Of a stretch of 37,601 nt of DNA, positions 8,258 to 17,402 are shown one piece after another. The position numbers were made by a program, and so were the translations under genes. The notes under the pieces are model-generated. The model was not told where the DNA came from and ran no database searches. It was given only the letters and a program-made list of their open reading frames with translations. How positions within the stretch are numbered: position 1 is the stretch's first letter; each line of letters opens with the position of its first letter. This DNA comes from an uncultured Clostridia bacterium (lineage in GTDB: Bacteria > Bacillota > Peptococcia > Peptococcales > Peptococcaceae). The stretch covers positions 1 through 37,601 of the forward strand of contig CALXUG010000030.1 in the NCBI GenBank assembly GCA_944391625.1. Direction: 5' to 3'.

Positions 8258-8273
8258 TGTTTCACGTGAAACA
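8258..8273. promoter_or_regulatory. parS: parS centromere-like site (ParB/Spo0J binding)
   Basis: The 16-bp palindrome TGTTTCACGTGAAACA matches the bacterial chromosomal parS consensus TGTTNCACGTGAAACA exactly. ParB binds such sites, spreads as a CTP-dependent clamp and loads SMC-condensin; the sites usually lie in the origin-proximal part of the chromosome. It sits in a 412-bp intergenic stretch between the terminators of rqcH and the EFR1 gene, outside any coding region. No parA or parB lies in the window. Confidence 0.93.
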
Positions 8274-8277
8274 TCCA

Positions 8278-8300
8278 TGTTAGCCGCAAATCGGCTAACA
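8278..8300. repeat. Hairpin adjacent to parS
   Basis: A perfect 9-bp stem (TGTTAGCCG, 8278-8286, with 8292-8300) and 5-base loop begins four bases after parS. No T-run follows directly, so it is not an obvious terminator. Its role is unknown. Nothing else is recognisable in the surrounding intergenic stretch (8056-8467) apart from this, parS and the two terminators. Confidence 0.6.
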
Positions 8301-8355
8301 CAAATAGGTAATGAAAAAATTTTACGCTTTTTTACACACGAAACATTTGTAAAAT

Positions 8356-8403
8356 AAAAATCACTCCAGCCGGAATATATCGTTCCAAGCAGAGTGATTT
8401 TTT
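8356..8403. terminator. Terminator downstream of the EFR1 gene (possibly bidirectional)
   Basis: Arms AAAAATCACTC (8356-8366) and GAGTGATTTTT (8392-8402) form an 11-bp stem with an inner GGAA/TTCC pairing. In the minus direction the stem is followed by TTTTTATTTT, fitting the end of the EFR1 transcript; the plus direction also ends in six Ts. Confidence 0.8.
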
Positions 8404-8467
8404 CATATTTATCTATAATTCTTACAACATCCTCAATCTTTAAAATCTACAATGGCTTTTTCCTGCC

Positions 8468-9235
8468 TCATTCTGTCTGATTCTGCACCACTTTTTCACA
8501 AAGATACCGCGGCTCGCCTTTGCTGTGTTTGCCGTATTCGATGGCTTCACTGGGGCAATGGCAGATACACGCCATGCAATGGGTACAATGATTCCCCCAC
8601 ACAGGTTTACCGGCTTCCAGTTTCACGTTGCTTAGCGAACAAACACCAACGCACTTTCCGCAAGAAATACAGGCATCTGTACTATAAAACTGCTTAGCAT
8701 GTACAAAAATCGGATAAAATGCTGTATTTTCTAAGCTGCTTCTTATCTTACCCCGCAGAGTTACAACAGGATCCGGAAAATCCTTTTTACCCTTTATTAA
8801 ATCAGCAGCATGATCAATCACACTGTCTGCTTTCCTGATAATGCCCAAAGCTTCTGCCTGCTGCGGCGCAGAATACATGGCAATGTAATTCTCCGGCATG
8901 ATGACTTCCATGCATCCCATGTAATGCAGCGCTTTAACCTTGCAGAGTTTTTGCAGGTACTTATTCGCATTGCCAAAACTGTCACCGCAAGTCATCACAA
9001 AATAAATGTCCCGGCTACCTGTCAGATTGGTGTGTTCCAGCCAGTTCTGCACAATCCGCGGTATCCGCCACGCATAGGTAGGCGTAACAATCACCCATGG
9101 ACTGCCCGAATGCAGTTGAGAATAATCACTGCCTTTGATTTTTTCAAACAGATCAACCACAGTGTCCCCTATCGCAGCACCGATTCGCTGTGCTGCATAG
9201 GCGCTGTTGCCTGTTCCCGAAAAATATAGAATCAC
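8468..9235 (-). CDS. EFR1-family ferredoxin/flavodoxin fusion protein
   Basis: A 255-residue protein joining a flavodoxin-like N-terminus to a 2[4Fe-4S] ferredoxin C-terminus. The FMN phosphate-binding loop is SGTGNS at the extreme N-terminus (residues 6-11), and VIVTPTYAWRIP is the second flavin loop. The cluster ligands are Cys189-192-195-199 and Cys217-220-223-227, the last followed by proline. This is the EFR1 architecture common in anaerobes. It implies cytoplasmic electron transfer between iron-sulfur clusters and a bound flavin, but the partner is unknown. Translation starts at GTG after an AGAGGGA site. It stands alone with its own terminator. Confidence 0.9.
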   Translation of the reverse strand: MILYFSGTGNSAYAAQRIGAAIGDTVVDLFEKIKGSDYSQLHSGSPWVIVTPTYAWRIPRIVQNWLEHTNLTGSRDIYFVMTCGDSFGNANKYLQKLCKVKALHYMGCMEVIMPENYIAMYSAPQQAEALGIIRKADSVIDHAADLIKGKKDFPDPVVTLRGKIRSSLENTAFYPIFVHAKQFYSTDACISCGKCVGVCSLSNVKLEAGKPVWGNHCTHCMACICHCPSEAIEYGKHSKGEPRYLCEKVVQNQTE

Positions 9236-9327
9236 GATACGTCCCTCTTTTCACTAACATGTTTAATCACTATAGAGAATATAGCACAGCAGTACAACAT
9301 AATAAACATACTAACGCAAGTGTGAAT

Positions 9328-9349
9328 AACAACAAAAGAATTTGTTGTT
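9328..9349 (-). terminator. A/T-rich hairpin downstream of sbcC
   Basis: A perfect 9-bp inverted repeat (AACAACAAA/TTTGTTGTT, 4-base loop) lies 33 bases after the sbcC stop. It lacks a proper U-tract and is A/T-rich, so it is only a weak terminator candidate. Confidence 0.35.
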
Positions 9350-9381
9350 GTCCTTGTCTTCATATATATTTCCTATACAGT

Positions 9382-12075
9382 TTATTCTCTCACCTGAAAC
9401 TTTGCACTGCTGCCTTTTTCGCTGCTTTCCACCACCAGCCAGGCAGGGATCTGCTCTTTCAGCTCTGCCACATGAGAGATCACGCCCACCAGGCGGCCAT
9501 GCTGCTGCAGCTCTAACAAACAGGCTACAGTGGTTTCCAGCGAATCACTATCCAGCGTGCCAAAGCCTTCGTCAATAAAGATGGTGTTCAGTTCAATGCC
9601 GCCGCTGGTGCTCTGCACCGTATCGGACAAACCCAGCGCCAGTGCCAGCGATGCTTTAAACCCTTCACCGCCGGATAAGGATGACACCGCTCTGGGCCGT
9701 CCGGTAAAGTTATCCATTACATCTAAGTCCAGCCCTGCGGTGCGGCGTTTATCTTCGGCTTCACAATGACGCAAAAAATAGTAGCGTCCATTGGTCATCT
9801 TCAGCAGTCGCTGATTGGCCTGCTCCAACACTTGCAGAAAGTATGTGACCAATACATAAGTTTCAAAGGGCATGCGCCAATCATTATCGCCATTGGCCAG
9901 CTTGGCCAGACGCTGTATCATTTTATACTGCTCTGCCAGCTGTTCCATAGCAGCGACCGCTTTTTGCGCCCCATGGAACAGCGCCGCATTTTGCTCCCGC
10001 TCCATGCGCAGCTGCTGATGCTGGCTGGTGCCAGCTTTTAGCTGCGCTGCCAACTGATTCAGCTGCTGCTGCATCTGCTGCAGATCCACCGGCTGCTGCC
10101 CCTGCAGCCGCAATTCATATTGCCCAATCGAACGGCTGTTGTTCTCCACCTGCGCTTGATAATCGCTGCATGCTTTTTGCAAACCGGTCATCTGCGCCAT
10201 CATACGCCGCGCCTGCATATACTGCCCTTCATCGGCAAAATGTAATTTCCACTGCTGCTGCCAGCGTTCTGTCATCTGCTGCTGCGCCTGGCGGCTTTGC
10301 TGCAACTGCTGTTGCTGCGCTTCCAGCTGTCCCTGCAATAAATGATATTGCTGCTCAGCCTGCTCCATCTGCTGATGAATCTGCTGTATCTGCACTTTCC
10401 AATCTTCAGGCAATGCCGACCAGCCCAACGATTGCAGCGATTGCTGCTGCTCTCGCTTCATCACCTCAATGACATCTTTTAACGCCACGCCTTCCTGATA
10501 AACTACATCTTTGCGCTGCATAATCTCTGCAATCGAAGTCAGTCCGGTATCTTCCTGCAACGCTTGTTTACGCTGCCGCAATTCCCCCTCCAGGGAAGCT
10601 GTTTTGCTCATTATTTGCTGATACTGATTGCGCAGTAGCTTCATCTGTTCCTCTGCCTGCTCAATCACGCTGTCGGCTACACCGGCACCACCGGCACGAT
10701 TAGGCGCCGGATGATGAACAGATCCGCACACCGGACAGGGCTGCCCATCCTGCAAATCGGCAGCCAGCGAAGCGCCCAGATGCAGCCGCTGTTGCTGCCG
10801 CAACTGCCCAATGCGTTGCTCCTGTGTGATAACAGCCTGCTCTTCCTGCTGCAGTTGCTGGCTTTGGGTCTGGTATTGACTGGCCAGCTTCAAATATTGG
10901 TTCATTTCCTGATACTGCTTCAGCAGCTTTGTTCGTTGCTCCTCAGCTTCTTTTAACTGTTCCTGCTGCTGCGCCAGCGCATTGGCTGCCTCGGCCCGCT
11001 TGCGTCCATGCACAGCCTGCTGCTGTGCCTTTTGCTGCTGTTGCTGCTGTTGTTGTATCTGCCGCTCCTGCTCGGCTACCTGCTGTGCCTGTTGCTGGCA
11101 CCCCTGGGCTGCCGGTTCCAGCAGACTGGCTTTTTCTGCCTGCGCTAACTGCTGCTGTTTCTGCTCCATCTGCGGACGCTGCTGCTCTAACCGTTGCTGC
11201 TCTCTGCGCAATTGCTCCAGCTGACGGAACTGTTCCTGAATACCGCCTGCCCGTTCTAACTCTTGCTGTAACTGCTGCTGCTGCTCACTAATCTGCTGAT
11301 TGGCTGTCTCCAACTGCTGCAGCTGCTGCTGGCTGGCTGTTAAATGCTGTTCCAGTTCTGTTAAAACAGCATTGCTGTCACCAGTTTGAATAGCCTGCTG
11401 CAATGCTGCATTCTGTCCTGTATGGATGCGTTTCAGATCTTGTTCTAACTGTTTTTTCTGCTGCTGATAATCCTGCTCCAGTTTCCGCCCTCTGCTGCTC
11501 AATTCTTTTTGTACCTGCTCATAAAAAGCAGTGCCGAATAACTGACGCAAAATCTGTTGTTTTTCGGCGGTTGGCGCATTTAAGAACCGACGAAATTCCC
11601 CTTGCGGAATCATCACAATTTTGCGAAATTGCTCATAATCCAGCCCCAAGATTTCCTGCACCTTTTCATCCACTTCTTTTAGCTTGCTCAGCGGTGCAAA
11701 GCTGTCATGCTCCACACACCGCAATTCTGCTTCATGGGTGCCTTCTTTAAATCCCTGCCCATTTTTTTTAGGCAGACGCTGGGCCGGCTGCCGTTTCACT
11801 TCATACACCTTACCCCGCACTGCAAACCGGAAGATGACCTCTGTAATCAGATGTTCTTCCTCCTGCACAAAATCGCTGCGCAATCCTTTTTCACTGCGCT
11901 CACCGGTGGCTTTGCCATACAGCGCATAGCAGATGGCATCAAAGATAGTGGTCTTACCTGCACCGGTAGGCCCGGTAATCACAAAAATATTCTGCTCTTT
12001 CAGCTTGGCAAAATCCAACTCTGTACGTTGGGCATAAGGGCCAAAAGCCTGCATGGTTAATTGTATCGGCCGCAT
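9382..12075 (-). CDS. sbcC: Exonuclease SbcC, Rad50-like ATPase subunit
   Basis: An 897-residue Rad50/SbcC ATPase. The N-terminal Walker A is GPTGAGKT (35-42), the zinc-hook apex is CPVC (447-450), the ABC signature is SLSGGEG (799-805) and Walker B is TIFIDEGFGTLD (831-842). Two long antiparallel coiled-coil arms lie between. With SbcD it forms the bacterial Mre11-Rad50 complex, which opens hairpins and processes DNA ends. It is shorter than most SbcC proteins. The arms are extraordinarily glutamine-rich, including eight consecutive glutamines (341-348), with alternating CAG/CAA codons. The ATG directly abuts the sbcD stop (TAAATG) and the ribosome site lies inside sbcD, so the two are translationally coupled. 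Confidence 0.96.
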   Translation of the reverse strand: MRPIQLTMQAFGPYAQRTELDFAKLKEQNIFVITGPTGAGKTTIFDAICYALYGKATGERSEKGLRSDFVQEEEHLITEVIFRFAVRGKVYEVKRQPAQRLPKKNGQGFKEGTHEAELRCVEHDSFAPLSKLKEVDEKVQEILGLDYEQFRKIVMIPQGEFRRFLNAPTAEKQQILRQLFGTAFYEQVQKELSSRGRKLEQDYQQQKKQLEQDLKRIHTGQNAALQQAIQTGDSNAVLTELEQHLTASQQQLQQLETANQQISEQQQQLQQELERAGGIQEQFRQLEQLRREQQRLEQQRPQMEQKQQQLAQAEKASLLEPAAQGCQQQAQQVAEQERQIQQQQQQQQKAQQQAVHGRKRAEAANALAQQQEQLKEAEEQRTKLLKQYQEMNQYLKLASQYQTQSQQLQQEEQAVITQEQRIGQLRQQQRLHLGASLAADLQDGQPCPVCGSVHHPAPNRAGGAGVADSVIEQAEEQMKLLRNQYQQIMSKTASLEGELRQRKQALQEDTGLTSIAEIMQRKDVVYQEGVALKDVIEVMKREQQQSLQSLGWSALPEDWKVQIQQIHQQMEQAEQQYHLLQGQLEAQQQQLQQSRQAQQQMTERWQQQWKLHFADEGQYMQARRMMAQMTGLQKACSDYQAQVENNSRSIGQYELRLQGQQPVDLQQMQQQLNQLAAQLKAGTSQHQQLRMEREQNAALFHGAQKAVAAMEQLAEQYKMIQRLAKLANGDNDWRMPFETYVLVTYFLQVLEQANQRLLKMTNGRYYFLRHCEAEDKRRTAGLDLDVMDNFTGRPRAVSSLSGGEGFKASLALALGLSDTVQSTSGGIELNTIFIDEGFGTLDSDSLETTVACLLELQQHGRLVGVISHVAELKEQIPAWLVVESSEKGSSAKFQVRE

Positions 12076-13224
12076 TTATTCCACCTCCTGCACAGTCTGC
12101 ACCGTTTCTTCCAGCACAGCAATTTCGGTATCAGTCATTGTGCCGCCGGTCACCTGACCGTAAAAGTCGGCAAATAACTGTCCCGGCGTCTGCTTTTGCA
12201 AGTCAATGCGCTTATATTGCTGCATGGTTTCTGCCTGCAGCTGATGCTCCCGCTCCAGTGTTAAGGCATTGGGATATTTCTCCCGCAGCCGCGCCATGGG
12301 CTCCAACAGTTCGCCGTAGTCGGTGAGAACGGCGCGGATAAAATCCTGACTGTTGGCAGACTGCACCACATCTTCCTGCAGCAAGTCGGTCAAATTGCCT
12401 CGAATGGTGCGCATGTCCCGCAGCGGCGTCAACGGCAGTTGGGTAACAGTTACACCGCCGTCCTCAGCCAAATCCACCTGCAAGATGCCTTTCCGGTGCC
12501 GCTCCTCAGAAAAAGAATATTTCAGCGGAGAACCGGCGTAACGGATGCAATCTGTTCCTGAACGCTGACAGCTGTGCAGATGGCCCAATGCTACATAGCA
12601 AAATCCACTAAGCAAACTGCTGCTCCAAAACTCAGTGCCGCCAATGGTCAGTTCCCGCTCCGAATCGCTATATTCCAGTTCCTCGCTGCCAGCCACCACG
12701 CCATGGGCCAGCAGCACATGCCGCTGCCCATCTTCCAGATTGATGGTCTGCAGCACCTGTTCCATAGCCTGCTGATAATCCAGGGCTTCTTCGGTCTGCA
12801 ATTCATACCGCAGTGTAGCCAAATCTCCATAGGACAACAAATGAAAGATCACCGGCCCCCATGCATCCTGCAAAGTCACGCTAGGCACAGGCAGATGCAG
12901 CCGTCCCGCTATATGCAGCCCTGCCCGGGACAAAATATGATGGGCAAACCCCAGCCGTTCGCCGCTGTCATGGTTACCGCTGATGGCCAGCACCGGAACA
13001 CGGCACTCCAGCACCACCCGGGACAAAAATACATCCAGCAGCTGTACCGCCTCTACCGACGGATTGCGGCGGTCATAAATGTCCCCGGCCAGCAGCAGCA
13101 CATCGGGCTGCTGCTGATTGATGAGCGTTATGGTCTGCTCCAACATGTATTGCTGGTCCTCCAATAGAGAAACCTGATTTAACTTTTTGCCGATATGCAA
13201 ATCGGCCATATGAAACATTCGCAT
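12076..13224 (-). CDS. sbcD: Exonuclease SbcD, Mre11-like nuclease subunit
   Basis: A 382-residue calcineurin-like phosphodiesterase of the Mre11/SbcD family. Metal-binding motifs are D8-x-H10 (MADLHIGKK), GDIYDRRNPS (47-56), GNHDSGERLG (83-92), then LLAHG and ALGHLHS further on. The C-terminus carries the SbcC-binding region. It is the Mn2+-dependent nuclease half of the SbcCD complex. The ATG at 13224 is chosen: AGGAGG lies before it, overlapping the stop codon of the DUF445 gene, and the protein then begins exactly as the family does. The frame stays open for about 94 codons upstream, but that stretch lies within the DUF445 gene and is unlike SbcD. Confidence 0.96.
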   Translation of the reverse strand: MRMFHMADLHIGKKLNQVSLLEDQQYMLEQTITLINQQQPDVLLLAGDIYDRRNPSVEAVQLLDVFLSRVVLECRVPVLAISGNHDSGERLGFAHHILSRAGLHIAGRLHLPVPSVTLQDAWGPVIFHLLSYGDLATLRYELQTEEALDYQQAMEQVLQTINLEDGQRHVLLAHGVVAGSEELEYSDSERELTIGGTEFWSSSLLSGFCYVALGHLHSCQRSGTDCIRYAGSPLKYSFSEERHRKGILQVDLAEDGGVTVTQLPLTPLRDMRTIRGNLTDLLQEDVVQSANSQDFIRAVLTDYGELLEPMARLREKYPNALTLEREHQLQAETMQQYKRIDLQKQTPGQLFADFYGQVTGGTMTDTEIAVLEETVQTVQEVE

Positions 13225-13235
13225 TTTCAATCCTC

Positions 13236-16200
13236 CTAGAGCAGATAAATCAACATACCGGGCAGAGCAAATGCTGCGCCCAGCCAGCCTCTGTTTTCGA
13301 TGTGCACCAGATACTGACTGCCAAAGCCCCACACCACCTGCTCCAAATGGGCGCTGTCCATAGCCGCCAGCTGCGTTTCTGTCAATGCAGATAAGCCCAT
13401 GGCGGACAAAAGCCTGCCGCCGTACTGCTGTCCTGTCTGAAGGGCTGCCTGCATCACCGGCTCCAGTATAGCCTGCCGACTGGCCTGCGGCAATATGTGC
13501 TGCCACTGCTCCGCCAAGTTTATGACAACCATTTGTCCTTCATAGGACAGCCACTGCCGGAATCGTTCATCCTGTACTAATCCTTCCAGTCCGGCTTGCA
13601 GCTGCTGAGCCGCCTGCGGCCAATCCAACCATTGCTGCAATCTGGTAACTGCTATATTTTCTCGCAATCGCATTTGGAACGCGTTCAGCTGAGCAGACAA
13701 TCCTTCATACTGCACCATCTCCGCCAAAGGCACTTCTCCATGCATCCCCTTGGTCAATGCTGGCAATGTCAAAGCAGCGCCATGCTGGTTGTAAATCTCC
13801 ATGGCCAAAGGCTGCCACAATGCCAGCGCTTCCCTGCCGTTTATCTGCCACTGAAAGCCCAGCTGCATCTGCACCCGCTCCAATAGCGGTTTCAACGCCA
13901 ACTGGCTTCCCCACTGCTTCACAGGCATATCCATACAAAGAGATACTGCCCGCCCAACCATGCGGCCTGCTGCCTGATGCACCACTGGCTGTTCCAATAA
14001 TTGCTGCACCAAAGCTTCCACCTGCTGCTGTTGCAGCGGAATCTGCAATAGGGCAGGGAACAGACGCTGCTGCCAGCAATCCATAAATATCTGCTGCAAT
14101 TCTTTGCTTTTCACCGACAGGAATATGGGCAGCTTTTGCTGCAGCACCCGCTCTACAATGCGTGCTACGATTTCATCGCCGCCCATCATGGTATATCCCA
14201 TTTGCTGCATCAGCCCCATCCGATTGAGGATGCTTTTCTGTACAGCCTCTGTCAACGCTGCCTGCTTACTCTGCAGCAATTCCAAAATAGCCCGCTGCGC
14301 CAGCTTAAACAAGCTGGCGGTAATCTCCTGCATCCAGCTGTGACTATGCGCTTGCAGCCATTGCCGGATTCGTTCCGGCTGCATCACGCTGCCCAGCATA
14401 GCCGCAGTATTCTGCTGATGCCCTTTTTGCGCCATCCATTGCTGCACCTGCTGTTCTATACCATGAATCAGCTGTCCCTGTTCCTGCTGAGACATCCACT
14501 GGGCAAGGGACTGTTCACTTTGACAAAATCGTTCCGCCATGGCAGGAAAATCTAAAATTGGCCCTTCCAATATCCACGTCTGCAACATCTGCCACAGCTG
14601 CTGACCGGACACAATATCAGTCAGGGCAATATCCTGCCGCAGCTTTCTATTGCCCCAGGTTTGCAGCCATTGCAATAACTGTTCCTGTTTTTCAGCATTA
14701 CCATTCACAGAAACATTCTGCAAAAAAGCCAACGGCGTACTGCCCAGTGATTCCAGCCATTGTTGGCTCCGTTTTAGTCCGCTCTGTTCCAGCCAGCTCA
14801 GCAGATACTGGGTGAAATGGCTCCGTTGCTGCACAAGCAGAGCAACGCCCTGTTCTAATTTGTTTGTATCTGCAGCCAGACTGGTACTGTAAGCCAGCCA
14901 CTTTGGCTTGCTTTGCTCTAACAACTGCTGTAAAACTGCTTCATTAATCACATAGCGGTCTACCATTTGGCCCATGCTGTGCGCAAAGCGCTGCTTCTGC
15001 TTGGGAATCACACCCTGCAAGGCATCAATCCCGGCCACCGGCTGATAAGGCCAGAACAAGCCCTTTACAGCTGCGCAGTTGGTGGCGTAACCCACAGCAC
15101 CAAACACTGCCGATTTGCCCGCCAATACACTCAGCAGCATAGCCGGACCGGCAGCCGTTACCGGCACAGCAGCCAGCGCTGTACCCACCGTAGCCCCTGC
15201 CACAGCGCCCATACCGGCTCCCAGATAATTTAGCGGCTGTAATTCCTGCCCCATAAAATTCTCTACCAGCTTCAGCATATCTTCATTGCTCAATGCCCCA
15301 ATTTGCTGCTGCGCCAACACACTCAAATGCCCCTGGGCAAATTCCAGACCCAATGCAGTCAGCCCGGAGAGAATCTGCTCCTGATAGGGCTGAACAGCTG
15401 GCTGTAAAGTCTGCACCAGTTCTTTTAAGCTGCACTGCTCTGCCTTCTGCAGCAGCCATTTTTCTCCCTGCTGCTCCCAAATATGCTCCACCCCATCATA
15501 AACAGCATTCCAACAGACAGTTGCCGGCAGCTGCGCCAGATTGGCAGGCAATTGGTCGCAGCCCTGGGTAATCATTTGCCGCAAAAAGTCGGCCATCTGT
15601 TCCGGTTTCATCCGCATCAGCTCCGGCAGCGACAGTTTTTGCAGCTGATCCCCATATTGCCGTAGTAAAGCGGACAAATCCAGCTGCTGAATCTGCCCCA
15701 GCAAAAGCTTGGCCAGCCATTGTTCTATCTGCGGCTGATGCTGGGCCAGCTGCAACGAACCGGGCTTCCAGGCCAAAATTCGACCAAGCTGTTCCTCACG
15801 AAGCTGACCCAACAGCCAGGTAAAGGCCATGGGCAAAAGCCTTTGCAACTGTCCCTTTTGCTGCCAGCGTACAATCCATGTGCCCAAGGTTTGTTCCTGC
15901 AAAGCCCCTCTTAGTTTTTCTAACAACAGCGCTGCCATTTGCTCACTGCTTTCCTGCTCTGACAGCTGCTGCAGAAAAGCGGAAAAATCCAACTGCTGTA
16001 CAGCCTGCTCCAACAACCCATCTTTCAATTGTTGCAATAGCATTCCTTTCATGCCGCCATACTCTTGCGCCACTTCATCCACAGCCAGTTCCAGCATTTG
16101 CTGCACAACCTGTTTGTTTTGCTGCAGCCAATCCAATAACTGCTGCAAGACAAAGGGAATCTCCTGCTGCAGCAATGGCTCCAGCTGCACCATCAATTCT

Positions 16201-17078
16201 TCCGGCAGCAGCTGACTGACCGGAACATCCACTTTCGCCAAAGCCGCCAGCAGTTCCTCCGCCAGATAGGCCAACAAAGCCTGTCCTTCTGCGCTGGTCA
16301 GTTTTTCTTGCAACGCTGCTGCCAGTTGGGCTTCTTCGCCGCAAAAATACTGCCCCAGTGTATACTGCTCCATCTGCTGATCCAGTTCCAGCAAAATCGG
16401 CCGCAGCTGCACCTTTTGTATGCTTTGCAGCAACAATCGTTCCAACGCTTCACCATATTGGCTTTGCAGCTGAGCAGGCCATTGCTGACTTTGCTGTGCC
16501 AAATTGGTTATCACCGCCTGGCAAAACGGGCCTAAGCCTAATTGTTCCAAAGAAAGCTGCCCCTTTTCCTGCTGCCAACCCTGCCATACGTGTTCAGCCA
16601 GCTGCTGCTGTTCCACGGTATCCAGCAATAATCTTTTTAACTGCTGACAGAGTAATTCTGTCTGCTGTTGATCCAACAAAGCGGATAAATCAAACTGCTT
16701 TTTCCATAGATGCACAAGGGTGTCCTGTTCCTGCTGCAAAAACTGCAGCAATTGCCTTTGCAGGCAAGCGCAGCTTTCCTCGCTGCCGGGCAGATCGCCC
16801 AATCTTTTTTCAGCAAATGCATCGGGCAGTCTTTGCTGAAAAAAGGTTTCCAACGCCTCTGTTAAAATCTGCTGCACCTCCGGCAATTGCAGCTGCTGTT
16901 CCAGCACCGCTCTGGTCAGCACCTGATCCTCCAATAACCGACCTGCTTCTCTGGCAAAATCATCTCTGGTCTGTTCCACTACACCGCCGGGCCGAAACAA
17001 ACTGCGAATGGCTGTATGATTGGTCACATAACCTGTTAAAGCACCCAACAATGTTTCTACTATCATCTGCATCAGCAT
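13236..17078 (-). CDS. Double-length DUF445 protein (two DUF445-like modules)
   Basis: A 1280-residue membrane-associated protein of unknown function. DUF445 proteins (for example YheB) are usually about 400 residues, with a conserved GY-TN-x-x-A-I-x-x-LF-x-P segment after an N-terminal membrane helix and a second hydrophobic segment at the end. Here that pattern occurs twice: TNHTAIRSLFRP (19-30), then a glycine/alanine-rich hydrophobic stretch (about 618-665), then TNCAAVKGLFWPYQP (666-680) with IPKQKQRFAHSMG. A final hydrophobic segment (WLGAAFALPGMLIYLL) ends the protein. The sequence between is helical, leucine- and glutamine-rich. AGGAGG precedes the ATG by eight bases. It is the first gene of an operon with sbcD and sbcC, suggesting a role near DNA-end processing or the envelope, but this is inference. 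Confidence 0.8.
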   Translation of the reverse strand: MLMQMIVETLLGALTGYVTNHTAIRSLFRPGGVVEQTRDDFAREAGRLLEDQVLTRAVLEQQLQLPEVQQILTEALETFFQQRLPDAFAEKRLGDLPGSEESCACLQRQLLQFLQQEQDTLVHLWKKQFDLSALLDQQQTELLCQQLKRLLLDTVEQQQLAEHVWQGWQQEKGQLSLEQLGLGPFCQAVITNLAQQSQQWPAQLQSQYGEALERLLLQSIQKVQLRPILLELDQQMEQYTLGQYFCGEEAQLAAALQEKLTSAEGQALLAYLAEELLAALAKVDVPVSQLLPEELMVQLEPLLQQEIPFVLQQLLDWLQQNKQVVQQMLELAVDEVAQEYGGMKGMLLQQLKDGLLEQAVQQLDFSAFLQQLSEQESSEQMAALLLEKLRGALQEQTLGTWIVRWQQKGQLQRLLPMAFTWLLGQLREEQLGRILAWKPGSLQLAQHQPQIEQWLAKLLLGQIQQLDLSALLRQYGDQLQKLSLPELMRMKPEQMADFLRQMITQGCDQLPANLAQLPATVCWNAVYDGVEHIWEQQGEKWLLQKAEQCSLKELVQTLQPAVQPYQEQILSGLTALGLEFAQGHLSVLAQQQIGALSNEDMLKLVENFMGQELQPLNYLGAGMGAVAGATVGTALAAVPVTAAGPAMLLSVLAGKSAVFGAVGYATNCAAVKGLFWPYQPVAGIDALQGVIPKQKQRFAHSMGQMVDRYVINEAVLQQLLEQSKPKWLAYSTSLAADTNKLEQGVALLVQQRSHFTQYLLSWLEQSGLKRSQQWLESLGSTPLAFLQNVSVNGNAEKQEQLLQWLQTWGNRKLRQDIALTDIVSGQQLWQMLQTWILEGPILDFPAMAERFCQSEQSLAQWMSQQEQGQLIHGIEQQVQQWMAQKGHQQNTAAMLGSVMQPERIRQWLQAHSHSWMQEITASLFKLAQRAILELLQSKQAALTEAVQKSILNRMGLMQQMGYTMMGGDEIVARIVERVLQQKLPIFLSVKSKELQQIFMDCWQQRLFPALLQIPLQQQQVEALVQQLLEQPVVHQAAGRMVGRAVSLCMDMPVKQWGSQLALKPLLERVQMQLGFQWQINGREALALWQPLAMEIYNQHGAALTLPALTKGMHGEVPLAEMVQYEGLSAQLNAFQMRLRENIAVTRLQQWLDWPQAAQQLQAGLEGLVQDERFRQWLSYEGQMVVINLAEQWQHILPQASRQAILEPVMQAALQTGQQYGGRLLSAMGLSALTETQLAAMDSAHLEQVVWGFGSQYLVHIENRGWLGAAFALPGMLIYLL

Positions 17079-17178
17079 CTTGTTATCCTCCTGTACTGCA
17101 ATTCTATTTTTTATATTGCAAAAACTGTTTTTCTCACCAATGGTTTCCCTTGCTCTGTAGGATTCTCATAATTTTTAT

Positions 17179-17208
17179 ATTATATCACAGCTGCATCAGG
17201 AATACCAA
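17179..17208 (-). promoter_or_regulatory. Likely promoter of the DUF445-sbcD-sbcC operon
   Basis: On the minus strand TATAAT (17184 to 17179) is preceded by TTGGTA (17208 to 17203) with an 18-bp spacer, about 100 bases before the DUF445 start. The rest of the 324-bp gap 17079-17402 holds the jetC terminator and nothing else that I recognise. Confidence 0.5.
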
Positions 17209-17321
17209 ATAACAGAATTTTTACAGTGTATACCGATTGGCTGCTGGGAAACCGACAAAGAATAGTCTATGTGATTATGCTGGTAACAGTCTTTCACTGT
17301 GTTCTCTGCGCTTGTCAATAA

Positions 17322-17375
17322 AAAAAGACAATAGGGAATGCCATTATTCGTTCCTGCATCCCCTATTGTCTTTTT
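17322..17375 (-). terminator. Terminator of the jet operon
   Basis: Arms 17322-17336 and 17361-17375 form a perfect 15-bp stem (AAAAAGACAATAGGG arm). Read on the minus strand it ends in seven Ts, starting about 28 bases after the jetC stop. It separates the jet operon from the DUF445-sbcDC promoter. Confidence 0.9.
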
Positions 17376-17402
17376 GTCACAGTTTAAAAACCATATATCT
17401 TG

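Noticed and set aside
11030-11060. CAG/CTG triplet tract resembling a microsatellite or CRISPR-like repeat
   Set aside because: It is the glutamine-coding run of SbcC in frame, without spacer structure.
13225-13506. N-terminal extension of sbcD by 94 codons
   Set aside because: This stretch is in another frame of the DUF445 gene; SbcD homology begins at the ATG at 13224, which has AGGAGG before it.
16358-17212. 284-codon plus-strand frame opposite the DUF445 gene
   Set aside because: Alanine/proline-rich translation produced by the antisense of CAG-rich codons; no family resemblance, and the DUF445 gene on the other strand has clear motifs and a good ribosome site.
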